Shown piece by piece: positions 46,436 to 54,616 of a DNA stretch of 64,000 nt; the stretch's first letter is position 1; every line of letters begins with the position of its first letter. Under the pieces are notes generated by a model. That model worked only from the letters and a program-made list of their open reading frames with translations, was not told the origin of the DNA and searched no databases. The position numbers were made by a program, and so were the translations under genes. This DNA is from Arthrobacter sp. SLBN-100 (lineage in GTDB: Bacteria > Actinomycetota > Actinomycetes > Actinomycetales > Micrococcaceae). The DNA is taken from contig NZ_VFMY01000002.1 of assembly GCF_006715305.1 (NCBI RefSeq), forward strand, positions 261,901-325,900, given 5' to 3'.

Positions 46436-46813
46436 TCAATCTGTTTTGGTTTGGCTAGCAGGAGTTTTGAGCGCCTCACTCATCCGATTGACCGGTCGTC
46501 GCATCCAGCGGTGAACGGGACGGAGCACGACATCCTCCAGCGGATGAGCGCGGCACATGAGGACGAATCCTGGGTGCCCAGGTTCCGGCGCTTCCAGTTT
46601 GGCCTGCGATACGCCGCCCTGATGCTCGACACTGCCCTCGACGACAACTGCTCGACAGGCACCACAGCCGCCTCCGCCGCACACCACCCGCGGGCGGCAC
46701 CCGACTCCTGTGGCAGCCGTAGGAATATCTTGGCCAGGCTCGCAGGGGAAGCTAACCGATTCTCCGTCGGCGCACTCCAGCGTCACAGTCACGGGTTCAG
46801 AAGATCGACGCAT
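46436..46813 (-). CDS. 2Fe-2S ferredoxin, plant/XylT type
   Basis: A protein of 125 aa from ATG 46813, which overlaps the SDR 3' end. Cluster ligands CxxxxxCxxxxCxxC are seen in GVGCRPRVVCGGGGCGACRAVVVEG, with the last Cys in FVLMCRAHP. XylT-type ferredoxins reactivate extradiol dioxygenases by reducing oxidised iron, and the next two genes are such enzymes, so that is the likely job; supplying an oxygenase is the alternative. No reductase gene in the operon. A frameshifted ferredoxin of another type lies at 60382. Confidence 0.82.
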   Translation of the reverse strand: MRRSSEPVTVTLECADGESVSFPCEPGQDIPTAATGVGCRPRVVCGGGGCGACRAVVVEGSVEHQGGVSQAKLEAPEPGHPGFVLMCRAHPLEDVVLRPVHRWMRRPVNRMSEALKTPASQTKTD

Positions 46814-47573
46814 CGGGACCCCCTCCATCGATGTATAACGTCTGCCCGGTCAGGTAACTCGCGTCAGCAGACACCAGATAGGCCACTGCACCTGCAACAT
46901 CCTCCGGGCGGCAGACCCGCCCGAACGGTGCGCTTGCATCTAGATCGTCGATGGAGTTGTCCGTGGACGCCTTGACCAAGCGGCGGCCCATGTCAGTGGC
47001 GACAAGTCCTGGAGCCACGATGTTCGCGTGGACACCGTTGGCCCGTTCCTCGCGGGCAATAGTGCGCACGCACGTTTCCATCGCAGCCTTTGCCATCGTG
47101 TAGGGGGCGGCGTTGGCAGGCGCGGATGCCGCGGTGTTGCTCGAGACCATGACAATGTCACCGCGCGAACCCGCTCTGAGGTCCGGAAGCACGGCGCGAA
47201 TGAGGCCGATCGGACCGAAGGCGTGCACCTGCATCTGTGAGGCGTACTCAGCAGGATCGGTATCCGCCACGGTGGATCCTCTGCTGGCAGTCCCCGCGTT
47301 GCTTACTACGATCGACACCGGGCCGAGATCCGAGCGAACGGCGTCGACCATAGCTTCCACCGCAGCGAGATCGCCAATCGATGCCTGGTAAGCCACCGCC
47401 GAGCCGCCGGCCGCGTGGATCTCCTTCACAACTTGCTGAGCCGCGGATTCGTCCTTGCGATAATTGACTGCAACTGCAGCACCCTGGGCCGCCAGGCGCA
47501 AGGCGATCGCCCGACCGACGCCCCGGGAACTTCCCGTGACAAGCGCGGTGCGGCCCTCCAATGTACTGCTCAT
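46797..47573 (-). CDS. Short-chain dehydrogenase/reductase
   Basis: A protein of 258 aa from ATG 47573 (AAGGAG six bases upstream). Classical SDR: GRTALVTGSSRGVGRAIALRLAAQG (cofactor), VSNAG, catalytic Ser in VMVSSNTAAS, YTMAK (YxxxK) and TGQTLYIDGGGPDASIF end. In ring-degradation operons such SDRs form the catechol from a dihydrodiol or oxidise alcohols. First gene of the SDR-ferredoxin-VOC-VOC-E1alpha-E1beta-E2-E3-hydrolase-FAH operon. Two fragments of a close paralog lie at 33894 and 34640. Confidence 0.85.
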   Translation of the reverse strand: MSSTLEGRTALVTGSSRGVGRAIALRLAAQGAAVAVNYRKDESAAQQVVKEIHAAGGSAVAYQASIGDLAAVEAMVDAVRSDLGPVSIVVSNAGTASRGSTVADTDPAEYASQMQVHAFGPIGLIRAVLPDLRAGSRGDIVMVSSNTAASAPANAAPYTMAKAAMETCVRTIAREERANGVHANIVAPGLVATDMGRRLVKASTDNSIDDLDASAPFGRVCRPEDVAGAVAYLVSADASYLTGQTLYIDGGGPDASIF

Positions 47574-47962
47574 ACCGACTCCTTCGTCGTTGGTTCTCGT
47601 CACAATGAAGTGGCGCCCGATGTCCTCGGCCTCCGGCGAGGACGTACCGCGCCGGGGCCCTCAGGCCGAGATCGTCAAGCAACAGAACCATCCTCTGACA
47701 TTGTGAGGGCCATCACCATAGGCCTGCAGCCAAGATTGACAGCGCGGATAGGGCTGCGACCCAAAACCGACGCCGACCCATGATTCATCAAGGCGCGCGG
47801 ATGACATTTTGGCCTCAGGTCCGGCAGTGACGCCGCCCACAAGCACCCCTTCTGGGCTTCGGCTGCCCGGCAGAGGGCGACTGCATTGATCAGAATTCCA
47901 CTGCTACTCCGGATGCCGGACACTTACGAATGAATCGACCGTACCGGGACAGAATTTCATAA
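47574..47962. other. Promoter region of the dioxygenase operon, no gene supported
   Basis: About 390 bp between the operon start and plus-strand remnants. No protein supported. The promoter of the minus-strand operon must lie here, but I found no clear operator. Confidence 0.4.
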
Positions 47963-48025
47963 ATGGCACTCTTGACCGACGAACAGATAAACGGCGCTGC
48001 CGCAATGGAATCGCCTCCAACGTGA
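47963..48025 (+). pseudogene. N-terminal remnant of a VOC-protein gene
   Basis: ATG 47963 gives MALLTDEQINGAAAMESPPT and stops. The first 11 residues match the start of the VOC protein at 52850-53383 (MALLTPEQVNG) at 9 positions. A leftover of a second copy of that gene's 5' end. Confidence 0.55.
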
Positions 48026-48114
48026 AGCATGGAATATTCGCGCTTTCGGTTCCATTTGTCGTTTGTTTGAGCCGGTGGGCAGGCCGGGCGGTCGCGGCAC
48101 TCAGGGAATGTCCC

Positions 48115-48860
48115 GGAAGAGCATCACGGCCGTGCTGGAAGCTGCCGACGCGGCCGGTGTGGCGTGGGGTGATATCGCCGACAGCACGGACCGCGAGGCT
48201 GAAGCTGTTGCATGGCGAGTACGCCGATTCATGTGCCGCTGCCGGGGAGCCGATGATGGTTATGACCGGTTCTGCAGGAGGCGGCGCTGCCCCGGACGTG
48301 TCCGAGCGCGCAAGGATTAGGCCAGCGTGGAAAACACGGTCGCCCACGTGGCTACCTGGATCATTGCCGGGCTTCGCCAACGTGAATTCACCTCGTTGCC
48401 GGAGCTCCGGGCCGCCAACATCGAGCGGGTGGCGGCGTATAATATGGAGCCGTTCCAGAAGCGTGCCGGGGTCCAGGGCCAGCGTGGTCGCGGCCCAGGA
48501 GCAGCTGTTGCTGACGGGGTTTGCCGGTGGCGGCCTACGGGATCAGCAAGTGGCATACGGGCGCCGAGTGGGCCGGAACGGGCACCTGGTCTGGGAGAGG
48601 AACTACTAGTGGGTGCCCTTTGCCAATGTCGGCACCACCGTGGATCTGCGGATCACCGATCGGGAGATGCAGGCCTACCGGGGCACCGAAAGGATCACCA
48701 GCCACCTGCTGCTGCTCGAAGGCGCGGCCAACGAGTACCGCACCAACGACGCCGACCTGCCTGCCGGCGGGAATGCCGGCAATGGGACCCGACTTCGACG
48801 GCCACGGACATCGGGAAGCGGCCGGGCTTTAGGAATTCGATTGCGTCTACACGAAACCGG
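48115..48860 (+). mobile_element. IS21-family transposase (istA) remnant
   Basis: Plus-strand pieces in changing frames: AVLEAADAAGVAWGDIADSTDREAEAVA (near 48130-48215), LKLLHGEYADSCAAAGEPMM (near 48200-48257), ATWIIAGLRQREFTSLPELRAANIERVAAYNMEPFQKR (near 48350-48465), YGISKWHTG and VPFANVGTTVDLRITDREMQAYRGTERITSHLLLLEGAANEYRTNDADLPAG (near 48610-48770). This is IstA with the DDE core largely deleted. No istB. Non-functional. Confidence 0.75.
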
Positions 48861-48874
48861 ACGCCATCGTGGCT

Positions 48875-50137
48875 CTATTGATCTGCCAACCAGTCGGCGA
48901 TGACGAGGGCGGCTTCGAGTCGGATCACTGAACCTTCAGGTTCGACGTTGGCAAGCCGGAAGGCTTGTTGAACTCGGTACGTCACGGTATTGCGCGAGAT
49001 GTGCTGTTCTTTGGCCACCTGGATGACACTTCTTTGATGCTTGAGGTAGCTACGCAGTGTGTCGCGCAGGACTGATGTCCGCTGGTCCTCTGCCGCCAAT
49101 TCGCCCAGATGCAGCTGAGCGAAGGCGCGGGCGCGATCGATGTCCGACATCAGCAAGATCGCCAAATCGACATCTGCGTGTGTCGTAATTACTTGCTTAG
49201 GCGCCGGTCCGTTTCGCAATAGTTCTTCGACTGCTCGCGCTTGGCGGTGGCTTACTCGAAAGCCTTCGCGTCCCTCGCTCACTCTGCCCACCGCTATGTA
49301 ATGCCCCGCTGCAATCTTGGGTGTCGCGGCATTGGTGGTTTTGCTCGGCAACGCTTTCCAACCCCAAGCGGCGTAAGCTCCAGTGGGGACGATCAACGTA
49401 TCACCAGTCGCGCCGATCTCGGCAAAGTAGTCTTCGATCACCAAACGCAACGAATGCGAGCCCCACTCGGTGGGATTCTCCACCCAAGCGATCACCGCCA
49501 GATGCGCGGGAGCATCAATGCGGTATCCCAACCTGTGCCCGAGTTTCTCATCTATTCTGTCTGTGCCAGAGCAGACTTCACTGATCAGATCCACTCGGGC
49601 GGCGGACTCGGCTGTCACCTTGTCGTCTCGCTCCTGCATGTACTGTGCCGAGGCCATGCCCATGAACTGATCGATCTGCTGGAACAGCACCAGGGAAATC
49701 CGCTTGACTTCTTGGCGGTCATCGGGCTCGACCAATTCGTCGGCAGCATCGAGGATAAGTGCCGCCATGCGCGCGTACCCGATACGAATACCGTGCAACA
49801 GGTCGTCGTACGTAATGCTTCGTCGGGCAAAGTCGCGTGCGACCTCTGTGATCGTATTGCCCACCAGATCGATGGTCGGCTCGCTGCCCGAGACCAACAG
49901 CAATGTGCGCAGCACGCTGGACGTGGTCGCGCGCCGGAGCGTATAGAAGTGTGCCCCTTCCCCATGCGCGGGAAGTACTCTTGTGACCTCAAGTGCTACA
50001 TCGTGACCCGCCTCCACCGCCCAGGACAACGGGCCTTCGCCCAAGGCATGACGGACGCGGTCACCATCGCTCCCCACCCACTCAAGCTCGGGTCCGTGGT
50101 CCCGCTGGCCGTGAAGCAGGCGCACCCAGCTAGCCAC
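48875..50137 (-). CDS. PucR-family transcriptional activator
   Basis: A protein of 420 aa from GTG 50137, three bases after the MarR stop, so the two form one operon. The C-terminal helix-turn-helix is clear: LRDTLRSYLKHQRSVIQVAKEQHISRNTVTYRVQQAFRL (about 365-405). A GGDEF-like middle domain precedes it and an N-terminal all-helical domain (about 60-170) probably binds the inducer. PucR/CdaR proteins commonly activate aromatic or purine catabolic operons. It most likely controls the dioxygenase operon starting at 47573. A broken second copy of the HTH region lies at 59840. Confidence 0.85.
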   Translation of the reverse strand: MASWVRLLHGQRDHGPELEWVGSDGDRVRHALGEGPLSWAVEAGHDVALEVTRVLPAHGEGAHFYTLRRATTSSVLRTLLLVSGSEPTIDLVGNTITEVARDFARRSITYDDLLHGIRIGYARMAALILDAADELVEPDDRQEVKRISLVLFQQIDQFMGMASAQYMQERDDKVTAESAARVDLISEVCSGTDRIDEKLGHRLGYRIDAPAHLAVIAWVENPTEWGSHSLRLVIEDYFAEIGATGDTLIVPTGAYAAWGWKALPSKTTNAATPKIAAGHYIAVGRVSEGREGFRVSHRQARAVEELLRNGPAPKQVITTHADVDLAILLMSDIDRARAFAQLHLGELAAEDQRTSVLRDTLRSYLKHQRSVIQVAKEQHISRNTVTYRVQQAFRLANVEPEGSVIRLEAALVIADWLADQ

Positions 50138-50140
50138 TCG

Positions 50141-50686
50141 TCACCACACGGGCCTCATGCGTGGTTGCTGGTCGCCGAGGTGGTAGTCGCCATATCTTGC
50201 CGCGAACGCGAACATCGCCTCGCGGACTCGATGCATTTCTTCTTGACCCCCCAATAGGTCGGCCCATTCTCGTTCGACCTCGCTCCAGGCCAGAACCGCC
50301 TCAGCGAGGGCGCGTTCGCCGCGCTTGGTCAGGACAACGATCTTGCTTCGGCCGTCTCGAGGATCAGGCTTGCGACTTACAAGCCGATCGCTCTCGAACG
50401 CATCCAAGACCTGACTGATGGCTTGCTTGGTAACTTCGCAGAGGTCGGCCAGCCTGGTGACAGACGCTTCTCCCGCGCCCAGCGCCCTGAGAACGTACAG
50501 GTGGGAGGGTCGAGACACCTCGCCGCCGGCCTCATCAATTTTTTGACTGACGCGATCGACCAGCGCTCGATTCAGAACGCCTGCCAAAGTGCCCAGCGGC
50601 GGGCGCTCCATGTCCGTTCGCCAATCACCAGTAGGCAGCTGGGCAAGCAAGCGAAACGACCCGCGCGACGGATTCTGTGTAATCAT
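50141..50686 (-). CDS. MarR-family regulator (paralog of the one at 33309)
   Basis: A protein of 181 aa from ATG 50686; an ATG at 50722 is possible. Winged helix: RPSHLYVLRALGAGEASVTRLADLCEVTKQAISQVLDAFESDRLVSRKPDPRDGRSKIVVLTKRGERAL. It shares the RPPLGTLAGVL lead and the C-terminal tail with the regulator at 33309. Coupled to the PucR gene. Its operator may be the GTGACG-NN-CGTCAC motif or sequences at 50715-50735 just upstream (GTCAAGTAACCTGAC). Confidence 0.82.
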   Translation of the reverse strand: MITQNPSRGSFRLLAQLPTGDWRTDMERPPLGTLAGVLNRALVDRVSQKIDEAGGEVSRPSHLYVLRALGAGEASVTRLADLCEVTKQAISQVLDAFESDRLVSRKPDPRDGRSKIVVLTKRGERALAEAVLAWSEVEREWADLLGGQEEMHRVREAMFAFAARYGDYHLGDQQPRMRPVW

Positions 50687-50756
50687 TCCTGAGAGGATAC
50701 GCCCCGCCATGCAGACTGTCAAGTAACCTGACTATATCGAGTCTCACAGCACTCAC

Positions 50757-51005
50757 GACGTGGAGATCCGGCGGGTGATCTGCACGACGAACGCGATCGA
50801 GTCGATCAATGCCCGCTACCGAAGGGCCGTGAGGGCGCGCGGGCACTTTCCAAACGAGGCCGCTGCCCTGAAATGCCTGTATTTGGTCACCAGGTCTCTT
50901 GATCCGACCGGCGGCGGTCGGGCACGCTGGGTAATGAGGTGGAAGCCTGCGCTGAACGCGTTCGCGATTACCTTCGCCGGACGGTTCGAAAGAACCATTC
51001 ACTAA
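50757..51005 (+). mobile_element. IS256-family transposase C-terminal fragment
   Basis: One open frame reads VEIRRVICTTNAIESINARYRRAVRARGHFPNEAAALKCLYLVTRSLDPTGGG then KPALNAFAITFAGRF and a stop, the standard end of IS256 transposases. The catalytic N-terminal part is absent. A different copy from the remnant at 7400. Confidence 0.8.
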
Positions 51006-51058
51006 TGAAAACCGGCCGGACCCACACACCGTTTATCGGACAGTCCCCAATCGACTAG

Positions 51059-51826
51059 TCATCTGGGGGTGGGGGTGAGCGGTTCCGAAGCGTGTTTTAG
51101 CCATGGCGTGATCGACACCAACCCAGAGGGTGTGCTTTCTGCCCATTCGAGCAGATCGGGTGTCAAGTAGGGAACGAAGATATTGATCTGGATGTCTCCG
51201 GTAGGACCGAGGCTCTCACCAGCAGCGTAAAAGCTAAAGGGGGAGCCGGCGAGTTCGTTGTGGGTGCGGCTGACTTGAGGTTTGGTATATGCGCTTGGTC
51301 GGACCAGCAGGGAGTGCTTGAAGAGAGGTTCTAGGATTTCCTGTGCTCGTACGGGATTAGTTGCCAGAACGTACGTGCAGATCGTGGGTAAGTTCTCAGC
51401 AGTTCTGACAGGGATGTCGGTGCGCCTGAGGATGGTGCCGTCATCAAAGAGTTCTTGTACCTGAACTTCAACACGTTCGTCCTGAGTCTCCGTGGTGAGT
51501 AACCAGCCGTTGGATGGTTCGTTCGCGTGGATCAGGCCCCGCAAGGATGTGCTTCGTTCCGCTGGACGCTCTGCTGTATCGGCGTGCTTGACCTGGAGCG
51601 CGGTCTTCCCCCACAGTCCACGGACGCTCAAGATCTCTCCGTGAGTGAATGGCGCCAGCGCATCCCTCGGATCGTCCAGCACAATGCTGGGGTAGTTCCT
51701 GTTAATGTCCGCCTCATGGGGGACACTGTGCGGCGGTAGAGCGAAGAGCGTGCGTCGAGGATCGCTCAGGTCCAGGTGCCCTACAGCTGTCACGTTGTCG
51801 TCTAGGTGCAAAGGGCGTTGAGTCAT
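51059..51826 (-). CDS. Hypothetical protein of unknown family
   Basis: A protein of 255 aa from ATG 51826 (AAGG upstream); a longer frame to 51883 runs through a strong hairpin and is rejected. Contains RRTLFALPPHSVPHEADINRNYPSIVLDDPRDALAPFTHGEILSVRG and FSFYAAGESLGPTGDIQINIFVPYLTPDLLEWAESTPSGLVSITPWLKHAS, a mix of strands typical of a globular cytoplasmic protein. No signal peptide or membrane segment. I do not recognise it. It is flanked by an IS256 fragment and a secreted-protein pseudogene, so it may be a plasmid backbone cargo gene. Confidence 0.55.
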   Translation of the reverse strand: MTQRPLHLDDNVTAVGHLDLSDPRRTLFALPPHSVPHEADINRNYPSIVLDDPRDALAPFTHGEILSVRGLWGKTALQVKHADTAERPAERSTSLRGLIHANEPSNGWLLTTETQDERVEVQVQELFDDGTILRRTDIPVRTAENLPTICTYVLATNPVRAQEILEPLFKHSLLVRPSAYTKPQVSRTHNELAGSPFSFYAAGESLGPTGDIQINIFVPYLTPDLLEWAESTPSGLVSITPWLKHASEPLTPTPR

Positions 51827-51849
51827 GGTCATCCTTGGTGCAGTGGTGA

Positions 51850-51891
51850 TTGGCCGGGTGTCTGCAACAGTTGCTGCAAACACCCGGCCAA
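51850..51891. terminator. Inverted repeat with 12-bp perfect arms
   Basis: Arms TTGGCCGGGTGT (51850-51861) and ACACCCGGCCAA (51880-51891) around an 18-nt loop that itself holds GCAAC/GTTGC. It lies between the end of the secreted-protein gene and the start of the hypothetical gene, in position to end transcription of the former. Confidence 0.6.
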
Positions 51892-51898
51892 TGTTGGC

Positions 51899-52238
51899 CT
51901 AGCAGCCGTCGGGAGCCAGGGCCGCTGTTTCGCGAGCGTTTTCCGTCGTCGCCGTGGTACCTACCCGGCAGCCGAAATCGTCGATGAACTCAAGGAATAG
52001 AGTCCACTTACCCGCCTGGGTGCCACGCTGACACAACCAGTCATTTACATCGGGTTGGGACTGGACTAACGACTTGCCTCTTGCTGCGCATGTTTCGTAG
52101 CTGTAAAACCAGTTGACTTCATAAGGCAGCCAACTGTTGGCATGCGCAGGAGCTGCCGCGACAAGGCCCCCAGTGAGTAAACAGACCGCTACACCAATGC
52201 TGGTCGCTATTTTTTCGTACAGACGTTTTCACGCTCAT
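51899..52238 (-). pseudogene. Small secreted protein with a one-base frameshift in an A6 run
   Basis: ATG 52238 (GGGGGA upstream) reads MSVKTSVRKN, then fails. Removing one base from the T-run 52210-52215 restores MSVKTSVRKIATSIGVAVCLLTGGLVAAAPAHA, a textbook signal peptide with AxA cleavage, followed by a 75-residue mature protein with four Cys and aromatic patches (NSWLPYEVNWFYSYETC, GTQAGKWTLFLEFIDDFGC, DGC) ending at 51899. The region spans 340 bases, exactly one too many. Secreted, probably disulfide-bonded, function unknown. Either slippage mutation or sequence error. Confidence 0.65.
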
Positions 52239-52399
52239 TTTTCCCCCTGGAAATGGTGTTCCGCTGACACGCCGAAGACTACGCAGTATTCGGCTAAACG
52301 CAAGTCAAGCGACTCGTGGGTCCGTAGGCGATTGTGTGTTCATGAAGCGGGCTGTATCGGCGGGAATACGGCCTCAATGTGCCGTCAAGCCTGTGTCCC
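52239..52399. other. Intergenic, nothing identified
   Basis: Short stretch upstream of the secreted-protein gene, presumably its promoter. Confidence 0.4.
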
Positions 52400-52815
52400 C
52401 TAACTGAGGAACTGGAACATCCTTGATGGGAACGACCGGATTGACATTCCCAGCCTCTGGCTGCTCGACTTGGGGCCAGCGTGACCGATCTGGATGCCAG
52501 GCAGCGTTCCGTGCCGGGCGAGGAAGTCCGCCAACTTGCGCAGACCCGGAACCTGGTCGTCGGACCACAGGCCGAGGTCTCCGTGCGTGATCCATCCCTC
52601 GCGCGTCACGACGGTTGCCTCGACGACGGCCATGCCAAAACCGCCGAGAGCAAAGCGCCCGAGCTGGACCAGGTGATAGTCCGTGGCCACTCCGTCATCG
52701 TCGGCCGAGTACTGGCACATCGGCGAAACTATGAGGCGATTGGGGATCTCGACTGAGCGCAACCTGAGGGTTGGAACAGCGGCGAGGTGCTGACGTCCGT
52801 GTCGTCGTTCGTCAC
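52400..52815 (-). pseudogene. Old Yellow Enzyme-type flavin oxidoreductase, truncated and frameshifted
   Basis: GTG 52815 gives VTNDDTDVSTSPLFQP, then a frameshift near 52769 (one C short) leads to LRLRSVEIPNRLIVSPMCQYSADDDGVATDYHLVQLGRFALGGFGMAVVEATVV and GLRKLADFLARHGTLPGIQIGHAGPKSSSQR, the N-terminal third of NADH:flavin oxidoreductases of the OYE family. It breaks off near 52430, before the catalytic barrel. It would have reduced an enone or similar double bond. Confidence 0.8.
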
Positions 52816-52849
52816 AGGTTCGACCTTCCGTCGTTGATCGTCGGCATGC

Positions 52850-53383
52850 TCAGAGGGGGCGGAACGGATTGGAGCCGTCCCAGCCGTCCGCCGCCTCGGC
52901 CACCTTGCGATAGACCTCTTCGACCGCCCCGGCACACGCGTAGTGCTCGATGATGAAGCCGGTGGTGCTACGCGCGTCGTGGAACCGCACGCGCGTCTCG
53001 CCGAAGTTCATGCTCGCCAGCAGTGGTGCGCCAGCGGCGACAAGTCGCTCCTCCTCAGCCTCGGAGTCGGTCGAGAAGTAGGCGATGTGGCCGAACCCTG
53101 GCTTTGTGAGCGCCTCCGATGCCGCGGCCGGTTCCACGCGGTCCTGCCGGTTGAGCTCGATCATCACCGGGCCCCACTGCCCGACGGCCAGACCCTGCTC
53201 GAACACACCCGGCTCACCGTCGGGCCCACGAACGTCGGTCAGGGGAACCTCGTCCAGGTAGAAGAAGGGGCCAGCGCCCACGGTCTCGGCCCAGTGCACC
53301 GCGGCCCGCTCCATGTCCTCGACGACAAAGGCGACTTGGACGATCTTTTGACCATTGACCTGTTCGGGCGTCAGCAATGCCAT
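52850..53383 (-). CDS. VOC-superfamily (glyoxalase-like) protein
   Basis: A protein of 177 aa from ATG 53383 (MALLTPEQVNGQKIVQVAFVVEDMERAAVHWAETVGAGPFFYLDEVP). Second half: TKPGFGHIAYFSTDSEAEEERLVAAG and TTGFIIEHYACAGAVEEVYRKVAEAADGWDGSNPF. Single-chain glyoxalase_4-type VOC fold with candidate metal ligands His in GFGHIAY and Glu in IIEHY. Divergent from the hydrolase/ADH operon across a gap that contains a perfect palindrome. Lyase, isomerase or epimerase activity are all possible. Confidence 0.75.
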   Translation of the reverse strand: MALLTPEQVNGQKIVQVAFVVEDMERAAVHWAETVGAGPFFYLDEVPLTDVRGPDGEPGVFEQGLAVGQWGPVMIELNRQDRVEPAAASEALTKPGFGHIAYFSTDSEAEEERLVAAGAPLLASMNFGETRVRFHDARSTTGFIIEHYACAGAVEEVYRKVAEAADGWDGSNPFRPL

Positions 53384-53484
53384 GTCCGATTCCGTTCTGT
53401 CGAATTGTGCTGTGTGTGGCGACATCCCCTCGAAGACCAGGACCTCGAATCGATCGCGAGCTGCGATCGAGTCAGACGGGATGG

Positions 53485-53498
53485 GTGACGTACGTCAC
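53485..53498. promoter_or_regulatory. Perfect 14-bp palindrome GTGACGTACGTCAC in a divergent promoter
   Basis: Lies between the VOC gene (start 53383, minus) and the hydrolase gene (start 53581, plus). The same arms occur at 36982-36997. Likely operator of one of the paralogous MarR proteins. Confidence 0.7.
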
Positions 53499-53580
53499 GC
53501 GCCTCGTCTCATACTGATCGAGAACCGCCGCCTTGTCAACCCCCTTGACGATCATGCATGACCGCAGTCACACTGACTCG

Positions 53581-54543
53581 ATGACGACAGACGAACTCAG
53601 CCCGACGCTCTTCGACACCCACCGCCTGGAGGTTCGCGACGGGGTCACCCTCGCCTTCGTGCGCGAAGGACTGGGCGGCGTGCCCTTGCTCCTGCTGCAC
53701 GGCTGGCCCGGCAGCAAGCGCTTGTTCTGGCACAACATCGCGCCTCTCGCCGAGATGGGGTTTGAGGTGATCGTGCCCGACCAGCGCGGGTTCGGCGACT
53801 CAGGTCCGGCCGAGGCAGGCAGGCTCGATCCGGTCGCCAGCTCGCGCGACATGGCAGCGCTCCTGCAGGGCCTCGGCCACGAGCAGGCGATCGTGTGCGC
53901 AGGCGATCAGGGCGGGGTCGTGGCGATGGACATGTCCTTGAGATTCCCTGAACTGGTCTCCCGCATGGTTCTCTACAACACGGCCGTGCCCGTCCTCCCC
54001 GACGTCTACGAGGCCGCGGGCCTGCCGGCCAACATGTTCGAGGAGATCGGCAAGGTCTCCGAGCACATGTCCCTGCACGGCCTCCAGGCCGACGAGCTGT
54101 GCGCCTCGCTGGACACCGAGGACGAGCGCCTAGATTACGTCGCGAGCTTTTTCACCGGTCACGTCTGGAAGGACGGGGACCCGGTGCGACAGCTCGCAGC
54201 GACGGACGGCTTCTCGCCGGAGCAGGCTGCGTTCCAGGCTGAGCCCTTCCGTGATCCCGCGGTCATGCGCGCCTCGCTCGGCATCTACGAGGCATTCCTC
54301 GGGGCCGGCGAGCCCTTCGAACCGCCGATGCTGGATCGACCGATCGAGGTCGAGACGATGATCCTCTACGGCATCGAGGACGAGATCATCGGCGACTACT
54401 GGCCCCAAGAGATGGCGCTTGCCTGTCGCCGGCCGGTCGGTCCGTTCCTCCTCCAGGGCGCTGGCCACTTCGTGCCGTGGGAGACCGCCGAGGTCTTCAA
54501 CCACGCACTACGCGCCTTCTGCCGGGACCTCCTGCAGTCCTGA
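53581..54543 (+). CDS. Alpha/beta hydrolase, epoxide-hydrolase-like
   Basis: A protein of 320 aa from ATG 53581; ATG 53554 is an alternative. LLLLHGWPGSKRLFWHNIAPLAEMGFEVIVPDQRGFGDSGP (oxyanion HGWPGS), nucleophile Asp in VCAGDQGGVVAMDMSLRFPEL and catalytic His in GAGHFVPWETAEVFNHALRAF. An Asp rather than Ser nucleophile places it with epoxide hydrolases and haloalkane dehalogenases. Followed 73 bp later by a zinc ADH, so an epoxide-to-diol-to-ketone route is conceivable. A remnant of its 3' end is at 32130. Confidence 0.82.
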   Translation: MTTDELSPTLFDTHRLEVRDGVTLAFVREGLGGVPLLLLHGWPGSKRLFWHNIAPLAEMGFEVIVPDQRGFGDSGPAEAGRLDPVASSRDMAALLQGLGHEQAIVCAGDQGGVVAMDMSLRFPELVSRMVLYNTAVPVLPDVYEAAGLPANMFEEIGKVSEHMSLHGLQADELCASLDTEDERLDYVASFFTGHVWKDGDPVRQLAATDGFSPEQAAFQAEPFRDPAVMRASLGIYEAFLGAGEPFEPPMLDRPIEVETMILYGIEDEIIGDYWPQEMALACRRPVGPFLLQGAGHFVPWETAEVFNHALRAFCRDLLQS

Positions 54544-54616
54544 CCGACGGTCGTCCATCACCCATCTTCCACACACCACTAGACGGTCCCGAACAGCGGA
54601 CCAAAGGAGCGTTTTC

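Noticed and set aside
49241..50257. Plus-strand open frame of 338 codons opposite the PucR gene
   Set aside because: Antisense to the PucR/MarR operon, which has clear winged-helix and HTH regions and correct start spacing.
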